Positions 41,922-51,447 of a DNA stretch of 64,000 nucleotides are shown piece after piece. The notes below the pieces were generated by a model that saw nothing but the letters and a program-made list of their open reading frames with translations, was not told the origin of the DNA and did no database searches. The position numbers and the translations under genes were made by a program. Within the stretch, counting starts at the first letter, position 1; each line of letters begins with the position of its first letter. Location of the stretch: the NCBI RefSeq assembly GCF_015355625.1, contig NZ_JACLAF010000011.1:124001-188000 (forward strand), read 5' to 3'. The stretch comes from Tamlana sp. I1 (lineage in GTDB: Bacteria; Bacteroidota; Bacteroidia; Flavobacteriales; Flavobacteriaceae).

Positions 41922-42776
41922 TTACTGTGTGTTTTTAAGTGTTTGATTGCCTTTGATGTAGCCTAAGGATTCAAGGAATTTGTCTGTTTCAATTAAAGTA
42001 TCAATAAAATAATCACCTTTATTAAAGAAACTGTGTTCTGCGCCTTCATACAAATGTAAATCGCAGCGACTACCTACAGCTTTCATTTTTTCTTCGTAGG
42101 CTTTTGATGATGCCACAGGCGTTGTTTTATCGTTAGTTCCAAAAAAAACAATGGTGGGTGGCGCCCCTTTAGAAATATTATGTAACGGCGAAATCTCTAA
42201 ATATCTACCATCCATTTTTCTATAGCCGTAACCTTGTTTGCTATTGTCGTACACGGGATTAAACAGTACTAAAGCATTTGGTTTCGAGCTGATTTGTAAG
42301 TCTTCGTTGCTACCTTCTAAACCGTCAATATTTCCGGAAGCTGCGGCTAAATGTCCGCCAGCCGATCCGCCGCCTGCTGCAATTAAATTCGGATTAATAT
42401 GTAATGTTTCAGCGTGTTTTCTAACATAGCGAATTGCCGATTTGGCGTCTTCAACAGCATCAAAAGGCGTGGTTTTATGTGTGTTGAACAATCTATAATC
42501 AGCAGAAATAGCTATCATACCACGTGAAGCTAGATAGCTGGATTGACGCGAAAAGGCTTTATAGCTTCCCGAGTTCCATCCACCGCCATGAAAAAAGACG
42601 ATACAACTGTAGGTTTTAGAAGGATTAAAATCTAAAGGTTTATAAATATGAAGCTTTAATTTTACGGTATCTATTTCTTTGTAAATCAATGTTTCTGGTG
42701 TAATGTCGGCTATTTTGTATTGCGCATTAACACTAAAACAAAGACTCATTATTAACAAATAGATGAATGGTTTCAT
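41922..42776 (-). CDS. Secreted alpha/beta hydrolase, carbohydrate esterase-like
   Basis: A 284-residue protein with signal peptide (CFSVNAQ). The oxyanion motif FFHGGGWNSGSY is near residue 63, the nucleophile lies in AAGGGSAGGHLAA near 136, and the catalytic Asp and His in GTNDKTTPV and GAEHSFF. The pattern is that of the BD-FAE/Est-type hormone-sensitive-lipase-like family used to remove acetyl or feruloyl groups from polysaccharides. In this context an acetyl esterase for the sulfated glycan is the most likely role. It lies 4 bases before GH10 in the operon. Confidence 0.85.
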   Translation of the reverse strand: MKPFIYLLIMSLCFSVNAQYKIADITPETLIYKEIDTVKLKLHIYKPLDFNPSKTYSCIVFFHGGGWNSGSYKAFSRQSSYLASRGMIAISADYRLFNTHKTTPFDAVEDAKSAIRYVRKHAETLHINPNLIAAGGGSAGGHLAAASGNIDGLEGSNEDLQISSKPNALVLFNPVYDNSKQGYGYRKMDGRYLEISPLHNISKGAPPTIVFFGTNDKTTPVASSKAYEEKMKAVGSRCDLHLYEGAEHSFFNKGDYFIDTLIETDKFLESLGYIKGNQTLKNTQ

Positions 42777-42781
42777 AATGT

Positions 42782-44206
42782 TTAGAATTTAGACTTCCAA
42801 TCGTTAAGTTTCGTTAACAAACGCGTTGTGGTTTCAGGCATTTTTTCTGAAAGATCTTGTGTTTCAGAAGGATCTAAAGCAATATTGTATAATTCGGTGC
42901 GACCTTCTTCATACCAATTAATTAATTTATAATCACCTTTTCTAATGGCTGAAGATTTGGTGTCGCCTGTATTTACAGGGCGTGCCTTTGATGAATGCCA
43001 AAACACCATTCTGTCGTCCCAGGTTTCTTTGTTTTGAAGTAATGGTAAAAAACTTTTACCGTTAGTCTCTAAGTTTTTATTTGCTGCAATGTCTAAAACC
43101 GTAGGAAATACATCCATAAGCATCACAATGGATTTTTTGTCTGTTTTTGGTTGAAATTTCCCGTTCCATTTCACCATCAAGGGTACTTTAATACCGCCAT
43201 CGTATAACCAACCTTTTCCGGCACGAAGCGGATAATTACTGGTGGCTAAATGTCTTTTATTGGTTCCATCGTTGGATAAGCCGCCATGATCTGAAGACAG
43301 AATAACAATGGTGTTATCGTCTATTTTTAAATCTTTTAAAATTTGTAATAATTTCCCAACATTTTCATCCATGGTTTCAACCATAGCAGCATAAGTAGGG
43401 TTGTCCTGACGCATTTTTGTTCGTCCTGTGCCTTCATTAATGTATTCCGGCAGATTTCCGTAGTCGAAATTTTTAATTTCTTCTTTGTTACGTTTAATAT
43501 CTTTTTCTTTAGCTTCTAAAGGTTGGTGTACGGCGTAGAATGAAAACATGGCCATAAATGGTTTGCTCTTATCGGCATTGGTAATGTATTTCGCAACATT
43601 ATCGGTCATTACATCCATTAAATAATCACCTGCTTTACTTACGGCATCAACATCTGGAATAGGCGATTTTTTATTAGCGCCCTTACCTTTTTTCTCATTA
43701 AAAGGATATAGGAAACTAATAGGCGATCCGGCGTGACCAGCTGCAAAACTAAAGTCGTAACCAAAGTCTTTTAAACTTTCTTCGCTTCCCAAATGCCATT
43801 TTCCAAAATATGCAGTTTGATAGCCAGCCGCTTTTATGTTTTTTACGAAGTTTTTATTGTCTTTTACGTTGTTCATTTCAAACCCATCATCTGGAACATC
43901 GCCATTTTGAACAGGGTAGTTGCCAGTCATCATCGCAAAACGAGAGGGTACGCAACGCGGATAATTGGCATAGGCATTATCAAATACAACAGATTGTTTT
44001 GATAGGGCATCAATATTTGGGGTTTGATATATTTTTGATCCGTTTACACTTAAATCATGATAGCCTAAATCGTCGACATGAATAATGAGTATGTTTGGTT
44101 TTTCGGTTGAAGCACTTTTTTTTGTGGTGTTAGCTACTTTTGATTTACAACCAAAAGTGAACATCAATACAAATAAAAGAAAGTAGTAGCGTGAGTAGTT
44201 TTTCAT
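42782..44206 (-). CDS. Sulfatase (S1 family), lipoprotein
   Basis: A 474-residue sulfatase. I start it at MKNYSRYYF (44,206), which gives a lipoprotein signal (FTFGCKS, Cys20); the longer frame has no sensible N-terminus. NILIIHVDDLGYHDLSVNG starts at 38 and formylglycine Cys85 lies in YPRCVPSRFAMM. GKWHLGSEESL near 142 and SSDHGGLSND near 280 follow. It is a close paralogue of the next gene upstream (44,305-45,759), sharing motif order and lengths, so a local duplication is likely. Confidence 0.92.
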   Translation of the reverse strand: MKNYSRYYFLLFVLMFTFGCKSKVANTTKKSASTEKPNILIIHVDDLGYHDLSVNGSKIYQTPNIDALSKQSVVFDNAYANYPRCVPSRFAMMTGNYPVQNGDVPDDGFEMNNVKDNKNFVKNIKAAGYQTAYFGKWHLGSEESLKDFGYDFSFAAGHAGSPISFLYPFNEKKGKGANKKSPIPDVDAVSKAGDYLMDVMTDNVAKYITNADKSKPFMAMFSFYAVHQPLEAKEKDIKRNKEEIKNFDYGNLPEYINEGTGRTKMRQDNPTYAAMVETMDENVGKLLQILKDLKIDDNTIVILSSDHGGLSNDGTNKRHLATSNYPLRAGKGWLYDGGIKVPLMVKWNGKFQPKTDKKSIVMLMDVFPTVLDIAANKNLETNGKSFLPLLQNKETWDDRMVFWHSSKARPVNTGDTKSSAIRKGDYKLINWYEEGRTELYNIALDPSETQDLSEKMPETTTRLLTKLNDWKSKF

Positions 44207-44304
44207 CAATAGAGAGGTTTTGATTAGTTGGTTCGAATTGGAGTTAAAGTAAATTGGCGTATAAATCTTGTTTAGATGATACGCCAATGGGTTTTTATCG
44301 TGTT

Positions 44305-45759
44305 TTAGTTGTTATTCTTCTTGTTTTTATTTTTGTTGTTCTTTTTTCCTTTTCCCTTGGGTTTTAAAATTTTAGTTTTTTCAGGAATTAAGTATGCTTT
44401 TTTCCAGGACTTTAAAAGCCCTAAGAGTTCTTTTGTTTTTTCAGGGTTTGAAGCTGAAAGGTCGTGCGCCTCACTAATATCTTTTTTAAGATTATAAAGC
44501 TCAACTTTATTGGTATCTAAAAACTGAATCAATTTAAAATCGCCAGAACGTACTACAGCCGCTTTACTATCGCCTGTACTATGTGGTCTTGCTTTTTGTG
44601 AAATCCAATATACAGTTCGGTCTTTCCAATTGTCTTTACCTTCTAAAACCTTTTTATAACTTTTACCATCAATACCAGAAACGGTGTGGTTTGTAACTAA
44701 ATCGAGTAGGGTAGGGAACACGTCCATACCAAGCACGATAGATTCGTTTTCTACTCTTGGTTTTAGTTTACTATCCCATTTAATGAAAAGAGGTACACGA
44801 ATACCACCCTCGTATAAATGGCCTTTTCCTGCTTTTAACGGATTGTTGGTGGTTGCTAAATGACGCTCGTTTTTATTCCCGTCGTTTGATAATCCGCCGT
44901 GATCTGATGAAAACACAATAATGGTATTCTTATCGATGCCTGCAGCTTTTAAGGTTTTTAAAATACGGGCTACATTTTCATCAACATTTTCAACCATTCC
45001 GGCATAAGCAGCATCGTCTTGACGCATTTTTCTTCGGCCTTCGCCTTCTTTAATATATTCTGGGGTATCGCCAAAATCGATGGACTTTAATTGTTCTTTG
45101 TTTCTGGCTTCATCCTCAGGTTTAGCTTCAATAGGCGTGTGTACTGCATAAAAAGCCAATACGGCTAAAAAAGGTTGGTCTTTAGGTCTGTTAGTAATGA
45201 ATTCTAACAGTCTATTGGTTAACATATCTGAAGCATAATCACCTTCTTTTCCATCTTCTTCAAGGTCTTCAACAGGTTCTTTAGCTGGTTTACCGTTTAA
45301 TTGGGTATTAAAAGGGTAGAACCTTGAACCAACACCTCCAGATCGTCCAGCGGCATAACTTTCATCGAAACCAAAGTTTTTCGGTGTGCTATCGCCTTCA
45401 CCTAAATGCCATTTTCCAATGTAAATTGAATGATAACCAGCATTACCAAATTGTTTTATTAAATTTTTATCTTCAGGAATATTCCCTAACCATCCTTTGT
45501 TTTCATTAACCGGATACGTGCCTGTCATCATACCATATCGCGATGGGGTGCAACGCGGATAACTGCTGTATGCATTTGTAAAGGCAACAGACTCGCTTGC
45601 TAGTTTATCAATACTAGGGGTGTTATACAATTGAGAACCTGTGAAGCTTAAATCGTGATATCCTAAATCGTCGGTATGGATGATTAAGATATTTGGTTTG
45701 TTTTGTGCTAAGCTGATTAACGACACACAAAACATAAAAATGAAGCTGTACTTTTTCAT
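44305..45759 (-). CDS. Sulfatase (S1 family), secreted, with Lys/Asn-rich tail
   Basis: A 484-residue paralogue of the sulfatase at 42,782. The signal peptide ends near LISLAQ; NILIIHTDDLGYHDLSFTG starts at 23; Cys70 in YPRCTPSRYGMMTG is the formylglycine site; GKWHLGEGDST and SSDHGGLSNDGNKNERH follow. Unlike its paralogue, it lacks a lipobox and ends in a strongly basic tail (KPKGKGKKNNKNKNKK), which may help binding to the anionic sulfated substrate. It is separated from its paralogue by about 100 bases and from the next gene by 48. Confidence 0.92.
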   Translation of the reverse strand: MKKYSFIFMFCVSLISLAQNKPNILIIHTDDLGYHDLSFTGSQLYNTPSIDKLASESVAFTNAYSSYPRCTPSRYGMMTGTYPVNENKGWLGNIPEDKNLIKQFGNAGYHSIYIGKWHLGEGDSTPKNFGFDESYAAGRSGGVGSRFYPFNTQLNGKPAKEPVEDLEEDGKEGDYASDMLTNRLLEFITNRPKDQPFLAVLAFYAVHTPIEAKPEDEARNKEQLKSIDFGDTPEYIKEGEGRRKMRQDDAAYAGMVENVDENVARILKTLKAAGIDKNTIIVFSSDHGGLSNDGNKNERHLATTNNPLKAGKGHLYEGGIRVPLFIKWDSKLKPRVENESIVLGMDVFPTLLDLVTNHTVSGIDGKSYKKVLEGKDNWKDRTVYWISQKARPHSTGDSKAAVVRSGDFKLIQFLDTNKVELYNLKKDISEAHDLSASNPEKTKELLGLLKSWKKAYLIPEKTKILKPKGKGKKNNKNKNKKNNN

Positions 45760-45807
45760 ATGGTATTTGTATTAACTAAGACTATGATGCGTTTTTAAAA
45801 TTATGAA

Positions 45808-47379
45808 TTATTGAGTTAAATGTGTTTTAAGCTTCGCTTTTAAAGCGGTTACGGTGCTCTTATAACTCGGGTCGTTTACTAAATTTTTAGTTTCTAACGG
45901 ATCTTTTTCATAATCGTAAAGTTCGCGTCCTACTATTTCATTGTCTTTATAAGGTTTATAACTTCTATAGTTATTATCATGCCATTCGGTATAACGGTAA
46001 CGTTCTGTTCTTACGGAGTAACCCATACGTTTCTGACGCGCATATTGGTGGTAAGCATAATCCATTTCAATGGTTGTTGTAGCATCATCATCTAACAAAG
46101 GCACTAAAGATTTTCCGTCGGTTTGTGTGCTTTGTGGTACGTTTGATAATTCGAAAACAGTTGGAAATAAATCAACTAAATTAACGGGGTGATGCTCTTT
46201 CTTGTTTTTAGCAACGCCTGGTCCTGCAAACATGAATGGAATACGTGTAGCTTGCTCAAAATTTGAATGTTTACACCATTCGGTATGATCGCCTAAATGC
46301 CAACCATGGTCGCCCCAAAGTACAATAATGGTATTGTCTAATATATGGCGACGCTCCAATTCGTCTAAAAGCAAGCCTAATTGTGCGTCGATATAAGAGG
46401 TACAAGCCATGTAACCATGAATTAATTCACGTTGCTTGTTTTCGTCAATAATATCGCCAATGTTGTAGTTGTCATCAATATCACTAAAAGCTCTTAACTC
46501 TCCATAAGAATGGTAGGCGAACTTTGGTGTGCCTTCAGCCAATTGTTGAAATTTAGCCAATTCAATTTTATCTCTATCGTATAAATCCCAGTATTTTTTA
46601 GGGGCTACAAAAGGTAAATGTGGTTTTTGATAACCAACACCTAAAAACCAAGGTTTCCCCGATTTTTCTAAGTCACCTAATTGTTTTAAAGCAGTTTGAG
46701 TGTACAGCCCATCTTGGTAAGCGGTATCACTCACATCGATGCATTCGGTTGAAGGTTTTAATCTTTTAAACACATAGCTTCTAATTTTCCCGTTTTTTGT
46801 GATGCCTTTCGCTCTAGCTTCTTTTTCTAAACGTTTAAACTCCTGTTTGGTTTCAGGGTTTTGATAATAGGAAAAGGCAGCTTTGCCAGCAGCAGGATCA
46901 AAATTATCTGGTAACTGGTGTGGCATAGTCCAGCTTTTAGCATCGTGTCCTCCAGAGGTAGAACCTTTATGGTAAATTTTCCCTACTGCTGTGGTTTCAT
47001 AACCTTGAGAAATTAAATACTCTGGCATTGAAATTAATTCTGGAGCAGATTCTCTAAAGTTAGTATGTAAATCCCAAACTTTTGTTTTATCAGGATTTGT
47101 GCCTGTCATCACACTAGCACGTGAAGGGCCACAAACGGCATATTGTACATGCGCATTAGTGAAAGTCATACCCATTGCTGCCAAGCGATCAAAATTGGGG
47201 GTAATCATTTGCGATTCACCATAATTGGATAATAATGGTTTTAAATCGTCTACCGCAATAAAAAGAATGTTCTTTTTAGCGGTAGACGTTTTTGAAACTA
47301 CTTTTGAAGGCTGCTGAGTTTTGCACGAAATTGTAGCAAAACACAGTAACATGATGTAAATAAGCTTATTATTTTTCAT
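45808..47379 (-). CDS. Sulfatase (iduronate-2-sulfatase-like), lipoprotein
   Basis: A 523-residue lipoprotein (FATISCKTQ, Cys19). NILFIAVDDLKPLLSNYGE starts at 37 and formylglycine Cys83 lies in YAVCGPSRASVMTGT. LWGDHGWHLGDHTEWCKHS near 338 gives the metal site. It resembles the two iduronate-2-sulfatase-like enzymes at 30,028 and 31,673. The start overlaps the stop of the upstream sulfatase by 11 bases, so they are translationally linked. Confidence 0.92.
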   Translation of the reverse strand: MKNNKLIYIMLLCFATISCKTQQPSKVVSKTSTAKKNILFIAVDDLKPLLSNYGESQMITPNFDRLAAMGMTFTNAHVQYAVCGPSRASVMTGTNPDKTKVWDLHTNFRESAPELISMPEYLISQGYETTAVGKIYHKGSTSGGHDAKSWTMPHQLPDNFDPAAGKAAFSYYQNPETKQEFKRLEKEARAKGITKNGKIRSYVFKRLKPSTECIDVSDTAYQDGLYTQTALKQLGDLEKSGKPWFLGVGYQKPHLPFVAPKKYWDLYDRDKIELAKFQQLAEGTPKFAYHSYGELRAFSDIDDNYNIGDIIDENKQRELIHGYMACTSYIDAQLGLLLDELERRHILDNTIIVLWGDHGWHLGDHTEWCKHSNFEQATRIPFMFAGPGVAKNKKEHHPVNLVDLFPTVFELSNVPQSTQTDGKSLVPLLDDDATTTIEMDYAYHQYARQKRMGYSVRTERYRYTEWHDNNYRSYKPYKDNEIVGRELYDYEKDPLETKNLVNDPSYKSTVTALKAKLKTHLTQ

Positions 47380-49054
47380 TTTTTTTACCAGTTCTATTCG
47401 TTAAGATATCTTGAACCGAAGTTTCATCATCTTCATGATCTACAATCGAACCAAAATCGGCATCAGTAATCACTCTAAAATCAGCAAGCGATTTATTGTT
47501 TTCGTATTTAATCATTAAATCTTTCAACTGTGCCTTTAAATCTTTAATCACATTGTTGTATTGCGGATCGTTGATGATGTTGTGCATTTGTTCTGGATCT
47601 TTTTCTAAATCGTAAAGTTCCCAAACATCGATGTTATAGTAAAAATGCGCTAAGGTGTATTTTTTAGTTCTTATGCCATAGTGTGGTTGCACATGGTGCC
47701 AGTAAGGAAACTCATAATAATGGTAATACATTCCTTTTTGCCAATCCTTAGGTGTTTTTCCGTGTAAAATAGATTTAAAACTTTCACCCTGCATTTTATG
47801 GTCGGTTTTAATATTAGCCATATCTAAAAGGGTAGGTGCAAAGTCGATGTTTGTAATAATATCTTCGTTTACAGTTCCCGCTTTAACAGCTTTTGGGTAA
47901 CGTACCATAAATGGCATACGTAAGGATTCTTCGTAAATAAAACGTTTGTCGAAAAAGCCGTGATCGCCAAGGTAAAAGCCTTGATCGGAAGTTAAAACAA
48001 TAATCGTGTTATCTGTTAATCCGTTTTTATCTAAATACTCTAAAATACGACCAATGTTATCATCTACAGATTTTACACAAGCTAAATAATCTTTAATATA
48101 GGTTTGGTAACGCCATTTTTTACCTTCTTCGGCACTCATGCCATCTGGTTGAACAATTTCTCCTGGTTTTGCTCCATAAAACGCCCATTGAATTTTTTCT
48201 TTACCTTTTAAATTGGCAGGTTCTTCAAATTTCATATCACGACGTGAGAAGTAATCCATGGTCATTTCGGTATCTCCAGCCGTTAACTCACGACCTTTAT
48301 AATCGTCGTTAAAAGTTGCAGGATAAGGAAATTCGACATCTTCCCATAATTTTTCGTATTTAGTATCTGGTTCCCAAGGACGGTGAGGTGCTTTGTATTG
48401 TAATACCATTAAAAACGGATCGTTTTGTTTTCTTCCAGATTCTAACCAATCTAAAGCAAATTCGGTACTTAAATTAGTAGAATACCCTTTTTCTTTAACA
48501 TCAACACCATTTTCGTTATACACAGGATCCCAATAATGACCTTGTTGTCCTGCGGAATTATGATATTTAAATTCATCGAATCCTTTTGGTTCCGATCCTA
48601 AATGCCATTTACCAAAAAGTGATGTTTGGTAACCGTTTTTTTGAAACTCTTGAGGGAAAGTCCATTTTGTTTCATCAAATTTCCCACCGCTTTCATTTTT
48701 GAAAAAGCCATTTTTATTACTGTAATCGCCCGTAAGAATCGCGGCACGACTTGGTCCACAAATGGCGTTTGTACACAACACATCTTGAAATAACATGCCT
48801 TCGTTAGCAATTTTATCGATGTTTGGCGTTGGCGCAAGATCTTTATAAATGCCACCGTAAGCACTAATCGCCTGGGTTGTTAAATCATCAGCCATGATAT
48901 AAATAATATTAGGCTTTTGGGTGTCCGCTTGGTGATCTGCTTCAGCAATTTTTGTAGACTTTTTTGTTTGACCACAAGCCATTGTCATAACTACCATAGC
49001 TAGTGATGCTGTGGTTAGCATGAAGTATTTCAGTTTATGTGTGTGTCTTTTCAT
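47369..49054 (-). CDS. Sulfatase (S1_11/GlcNAc-6-sulfatase-like), lipoprotein
   Basis: A 561-residue lipoprotein (VVMTMACGQ, Cys27). NIIYIMADDLTTQAISAYGG starts at 49 and formylglycine Cys99 lies in AICGPSRAAILTGDY. KWHLGSEPKGFDEF near 143, TSDQGFYLGDHGFFDKRF near 353 and a DUF4976-type C-terminus (ELYDLEKDPEQMHNI) follow. The GFYLGDHGFFDKR pattern is shared with exo-sulfatases of the N-acetylglucosamine-6-sulfatase group. It directly follows GH3 (1-base gap). Confidence 0.92.
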   Translation of the reverse strand: MKRHTHKLKYFMLTTASLAMVVMTMACGQTKKSTKIAEADHQADTQKPNIIYIMADDLTTQAISAYGGIYKDLAPTPNIDKIANEGMLFQDVLCTNAICGPSRAAILTGDYSNKNGFFKNESGGKFDETKWTFPQEFQKNGYQTSLFGKWHLGSEPKGFDEFKYHNSAGQQGHYWDPVYNENGVDVKEKGYSTNLSTEFALDWLESGRKQNDPFLMVLQYKAPHRPWEPDTKYEKLWEDVEFPYPATFNDDYKGRELTAGDTEMTMDYFSRRDMKFEEPANLKGKEKIQWAFYGAKPGEIVQPDGMSAEEGKKWRYQTYIKDYLACVKSVDDNIGRILEYLDKNGLTDNTIIVLTSDQGFYLGDHGFFDKRFIYEESLRMPFMVRYPKAVKAGTVNEDIITNIDFAPTLLDMANIKTDHKMQGESFKSILHGKTPKDWQKGMYYHYYEFPYWHHVQPHYGIRTKKYTLAHFYYNIDVWELYDLEKDPEQMHNIINDPQYNNVIKDLKAQLKDLMIKYENNKSLADFRVITDADFGSIVDHEDDETSVQDILTNRTGKKNEK

Positions 49055-49055
49055 C

Positions 49056-51434
49056 TTAATTTTTTAATTTAATTAGTTGTGGCACATTAAGCATGGTTGT
49101 TTTCAAGCTTTTATCGGATGAAGAGTTTCCAGTCATAATCATGAAATCTCCAGGCTCAACAACAAAGTTGTATGCACTGTCGTACATGGCTAAACTTTCC
49201 GCATTAATAGTTAATGATACCGTTTTTGTTTCTCCAGGGTTAAGCGATACACGTTTGTATGCTTTTAGTTCTTTTACAGGACGTGTGTACGAGCTTACTT
49301 CGTCGTGGATGTAAAGCTGAACCACTTCGTCTCCAGCAACTTTTCCTGTATTGGTAACTTCAACAGTAGCCGTAATTTCATCGTCAATTCCAGAAAAGGA
49401 AGTTTTTGATAATTTAGGTTCTGAAAACTTGAAAGTTGTATAGCTTAATCCGAATCCAAAAGGGTGTAAAGGCACTTTTTTCTCGGTGTTGTATTTATGA
49501 ATATAAGCGGTTGGTTTATGGTTGTACACCATTTGTAATTGACCAACACTACGCGGAATGGTTAATGGTAACTTCCCTGAAGGATTTACTTGTCCGAATA
49601 AAATTTCGGCAGTAGCTTGTCCTGCAAATGCACCACTTTCCCAAGTGTTTAAAACCGCAGCAACGTTATTTTCTAACCAAGGTTCTGCAATAGGGCTTCC
49701 ACTAACGTAAACTACAATTACAGGTTTCCCTAAAGCTATAATTTCTTTAGCCAGTTTTAATTGGTTTCCAGAAAGCTGTAAAGTAGCTCGATCTACATTT
49801 TCGCCTGTAGTTTTACGACTCCAATCGTGACGGAATGAATTTTCACCTAAAACTAAAACTGATAAATCGGCCTGTTTTGCTTTTTGAGCCGCTTTAATAA
49901 TGTTGGCATCAGTAATTTCTTTAGAACGGTCGCCAGCATCAAAATAATCGATGTTATAACCGTTAGCTTCACCAATTGTAGTGATGCCCTCTAGCATAGT
50001 AACAACATTTTCTTCGGGCTGTGGAGATACCCAGTCACCTAAAGTGGTTTGATTATTAGCATTTGGTCCTGTAATAAATATGGTTTTATTCTTACCATTG
50101 GTTGATAATGGTAAAATGTTTTTATCATTTTTCTGTAAAACAATGGCTTTTCTAGCTTGTTCTAAGGCATTTTCTTGATGTGATTTTGCAAAGTTTGTGC
50201 TATTGGCTTTTTCAACATCTATAAAAGGGTTTTCAAAAAGACCCAATTTAAATTTAGCTTCTAAAATTTTACGACATGCATAATCTACACGCGCTTCATC
50301 AACTTTACCTTCGTTAACCAATTCGATAAGAAGTTTGTCGAAAATAGGGCCGTGCATGTTCATATCCATACCCGCATTTATAGAAAATTCTATTGATTGT
50401 TTAAAATCTTTAGCCACGTGATGCCAAATATCAATTCTAGAAATATCGTTCCAATCGCTTACGTAGAAGCCTTCAAATCCCCAACGGTCTCGCATTAAAT
50501 CGTTCATCATGAACTTATCCATATGTCCTGGCAATCCAGCAACTTCGTTATGTGCAGCCATGATAGAATACACATTAGCCTCTTGTACAGCACGACGGTA
50601 TGGTGGTAAAAATATTTCGAATAAAGTACGTTTAGACACATCGGTTGGTGAGGCGTTTAAACCGTTAATTGAAGAACTTCCTGCAATTAAATGTTTGGCA
50701 CAAGCAATAACACTTTCTGTTCCCGAAAAATCATCAGACTGTAAACCGTTTATTGTGGCAACTCCCATATTTCCTACTAAATAAGGGTCTTCACCATAAG
50801 TTTCGCCAGTACGTCCCCAACGCGGGTCGCGTAAAACATCGATGTTTGGAGTAAACGACCAGTGCATCCCGTTTGCGCGCATTTCTAATGCCGTTTGGCG
50901 GCTACCTTCTTTAATTAAAGCATCATCAAAAGTTGCAGCTTGTGAAATAGGCGAGGGGTAAATGGTCGAACCACTTACCAACCCGTTTCCATGAATAGCA
51001 TCGATACCGATTAATAATGGAATTTTTAATGGTGATTTTTGCGCTAAACGTTGCAGGTGATTGGCTTCTTCAGGTGTTACCACATGAAGAAAAGACCCCA
51101 CGTGACCAGCTTCAGCTAAACGCCCAATACTATCACTATGAACCCCTGGATAAAATCCTAAAGCATCATTTTTTTCAAGTTCTTCAGGCGTCAGTTCGTT
51201 TTCGGCATGCTTCATATGCTCTAAACCTACGTACTGACACATTTGATAGACTTTGTCTTCCAACGTCATACGTGACATTAAATCTGAAACACGATCGTTC
51301 ACAGATGCTGTCGCGTCTAAATAGAGCGGGTTAGCATCTGTTGAACTTGCTTTAGTATTATCTTGGTTTTTGCACGACACTAGTACTGTTAGTAGTGAGA
51401 ATGCGGTAATGCTTATGTTTTTAAAAATGTTCAT
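49056..51434 (-). CDS. GH3 beta-glycosidase (beta-xylosidase/beta-glucosidase-type), lipoprotein
   Basis: A 792-residue exo-enzyme with lipobox (LTVLVSCKN, Cys21). The N-terminal GH3 barrel spans 45-390 with LLIGIDAIHGNG at 140-151, the AKHLIAGS loop near 246 and the nucleophile Asp327 in GFYVSDWND. The alpha/beta sandwich (410-640) and a fibronectin-III-like domain (690-760; VVQLYIHDEVSSYTRPVKEL) follow. BglX-type members release terminal beta-glucose or beta-xylose. Next to a GH10-like endo-enzyme, a beta-xylosidase role is plausible but not proven. It is third in the operon after susD. Confidence 0.93.
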   Translation of the reverse strand: MNIFKNISITAFSLLTVLVSCKNQDNTKASSTDANPLYLDATASVNDRVSDLMSRMTLEDKVYQMCQYVGLEHMKHAENELTPEELEKNDALGFYPGVHSDSIGRLAEAGHVGSFLHVVTPEEANHLQRLAQKSPLKIPLLIGIDAIHGNGLVSGSTIYPSPISQAATFDDALIKEGSRQTALEMRANGMHWSFTPNIDVLRDPRWGRTGETYGEDPYLVGNMGVATINGLQSDDFSGTESVIACAKHLIAGSSSINGLNASPTDVSKRTLFEIFLPPYRRAVQEANVYSIMAAHNEVAGLPGHMDKFMMNDLMRDRWGFEGFYVSDWNDISRIDIWHHVAKDFKQSIEFSINAGMDMNMHGPIFDKLLIELVNEGKVDEARVDYACRKILEAKFKLGLFENPFIDVEKANSTNFAKSHQENALEQARKAIVLQKNDKNILPLSTNGKNKTIFITGPNANNQTTLGDWVSPQPEENVVTMLEGITTIGEANGYNIDYFDAGDRSKEITDANIIKAAQKAKQADLSVLVLGENSFRHDWSRKTTGENVDRATLQLSGNQLKLAKEIIALGKPVIVVYVSGSPIAEPWLENNVAAVLNTWESGAFAGQATAEILFGQVNPSGKLPLTIPRSVGQLQMVYNHKPTAYIHKYNTEKKVPLHPFGFGLSYTTFKFSEPKLSKTSFSGIDDEITATVEVTNTGKVAGDEVVQLYIHDEVSSYTRPVKELKAYKRVSLNPGETKTVSLTINAESLAMYDSAYNFVVEPGDFMIMTGNSSSDKSLKTTMLNVPQLIKLKN

Positions 51435-51447
51435 ATGTTATTTGCTA

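Noticed and set aside
44207-44287. Longer sulfatase frame starting at 44,287
   Set aside because: The extra 27 residues would precede a normal lipoprotein signal.
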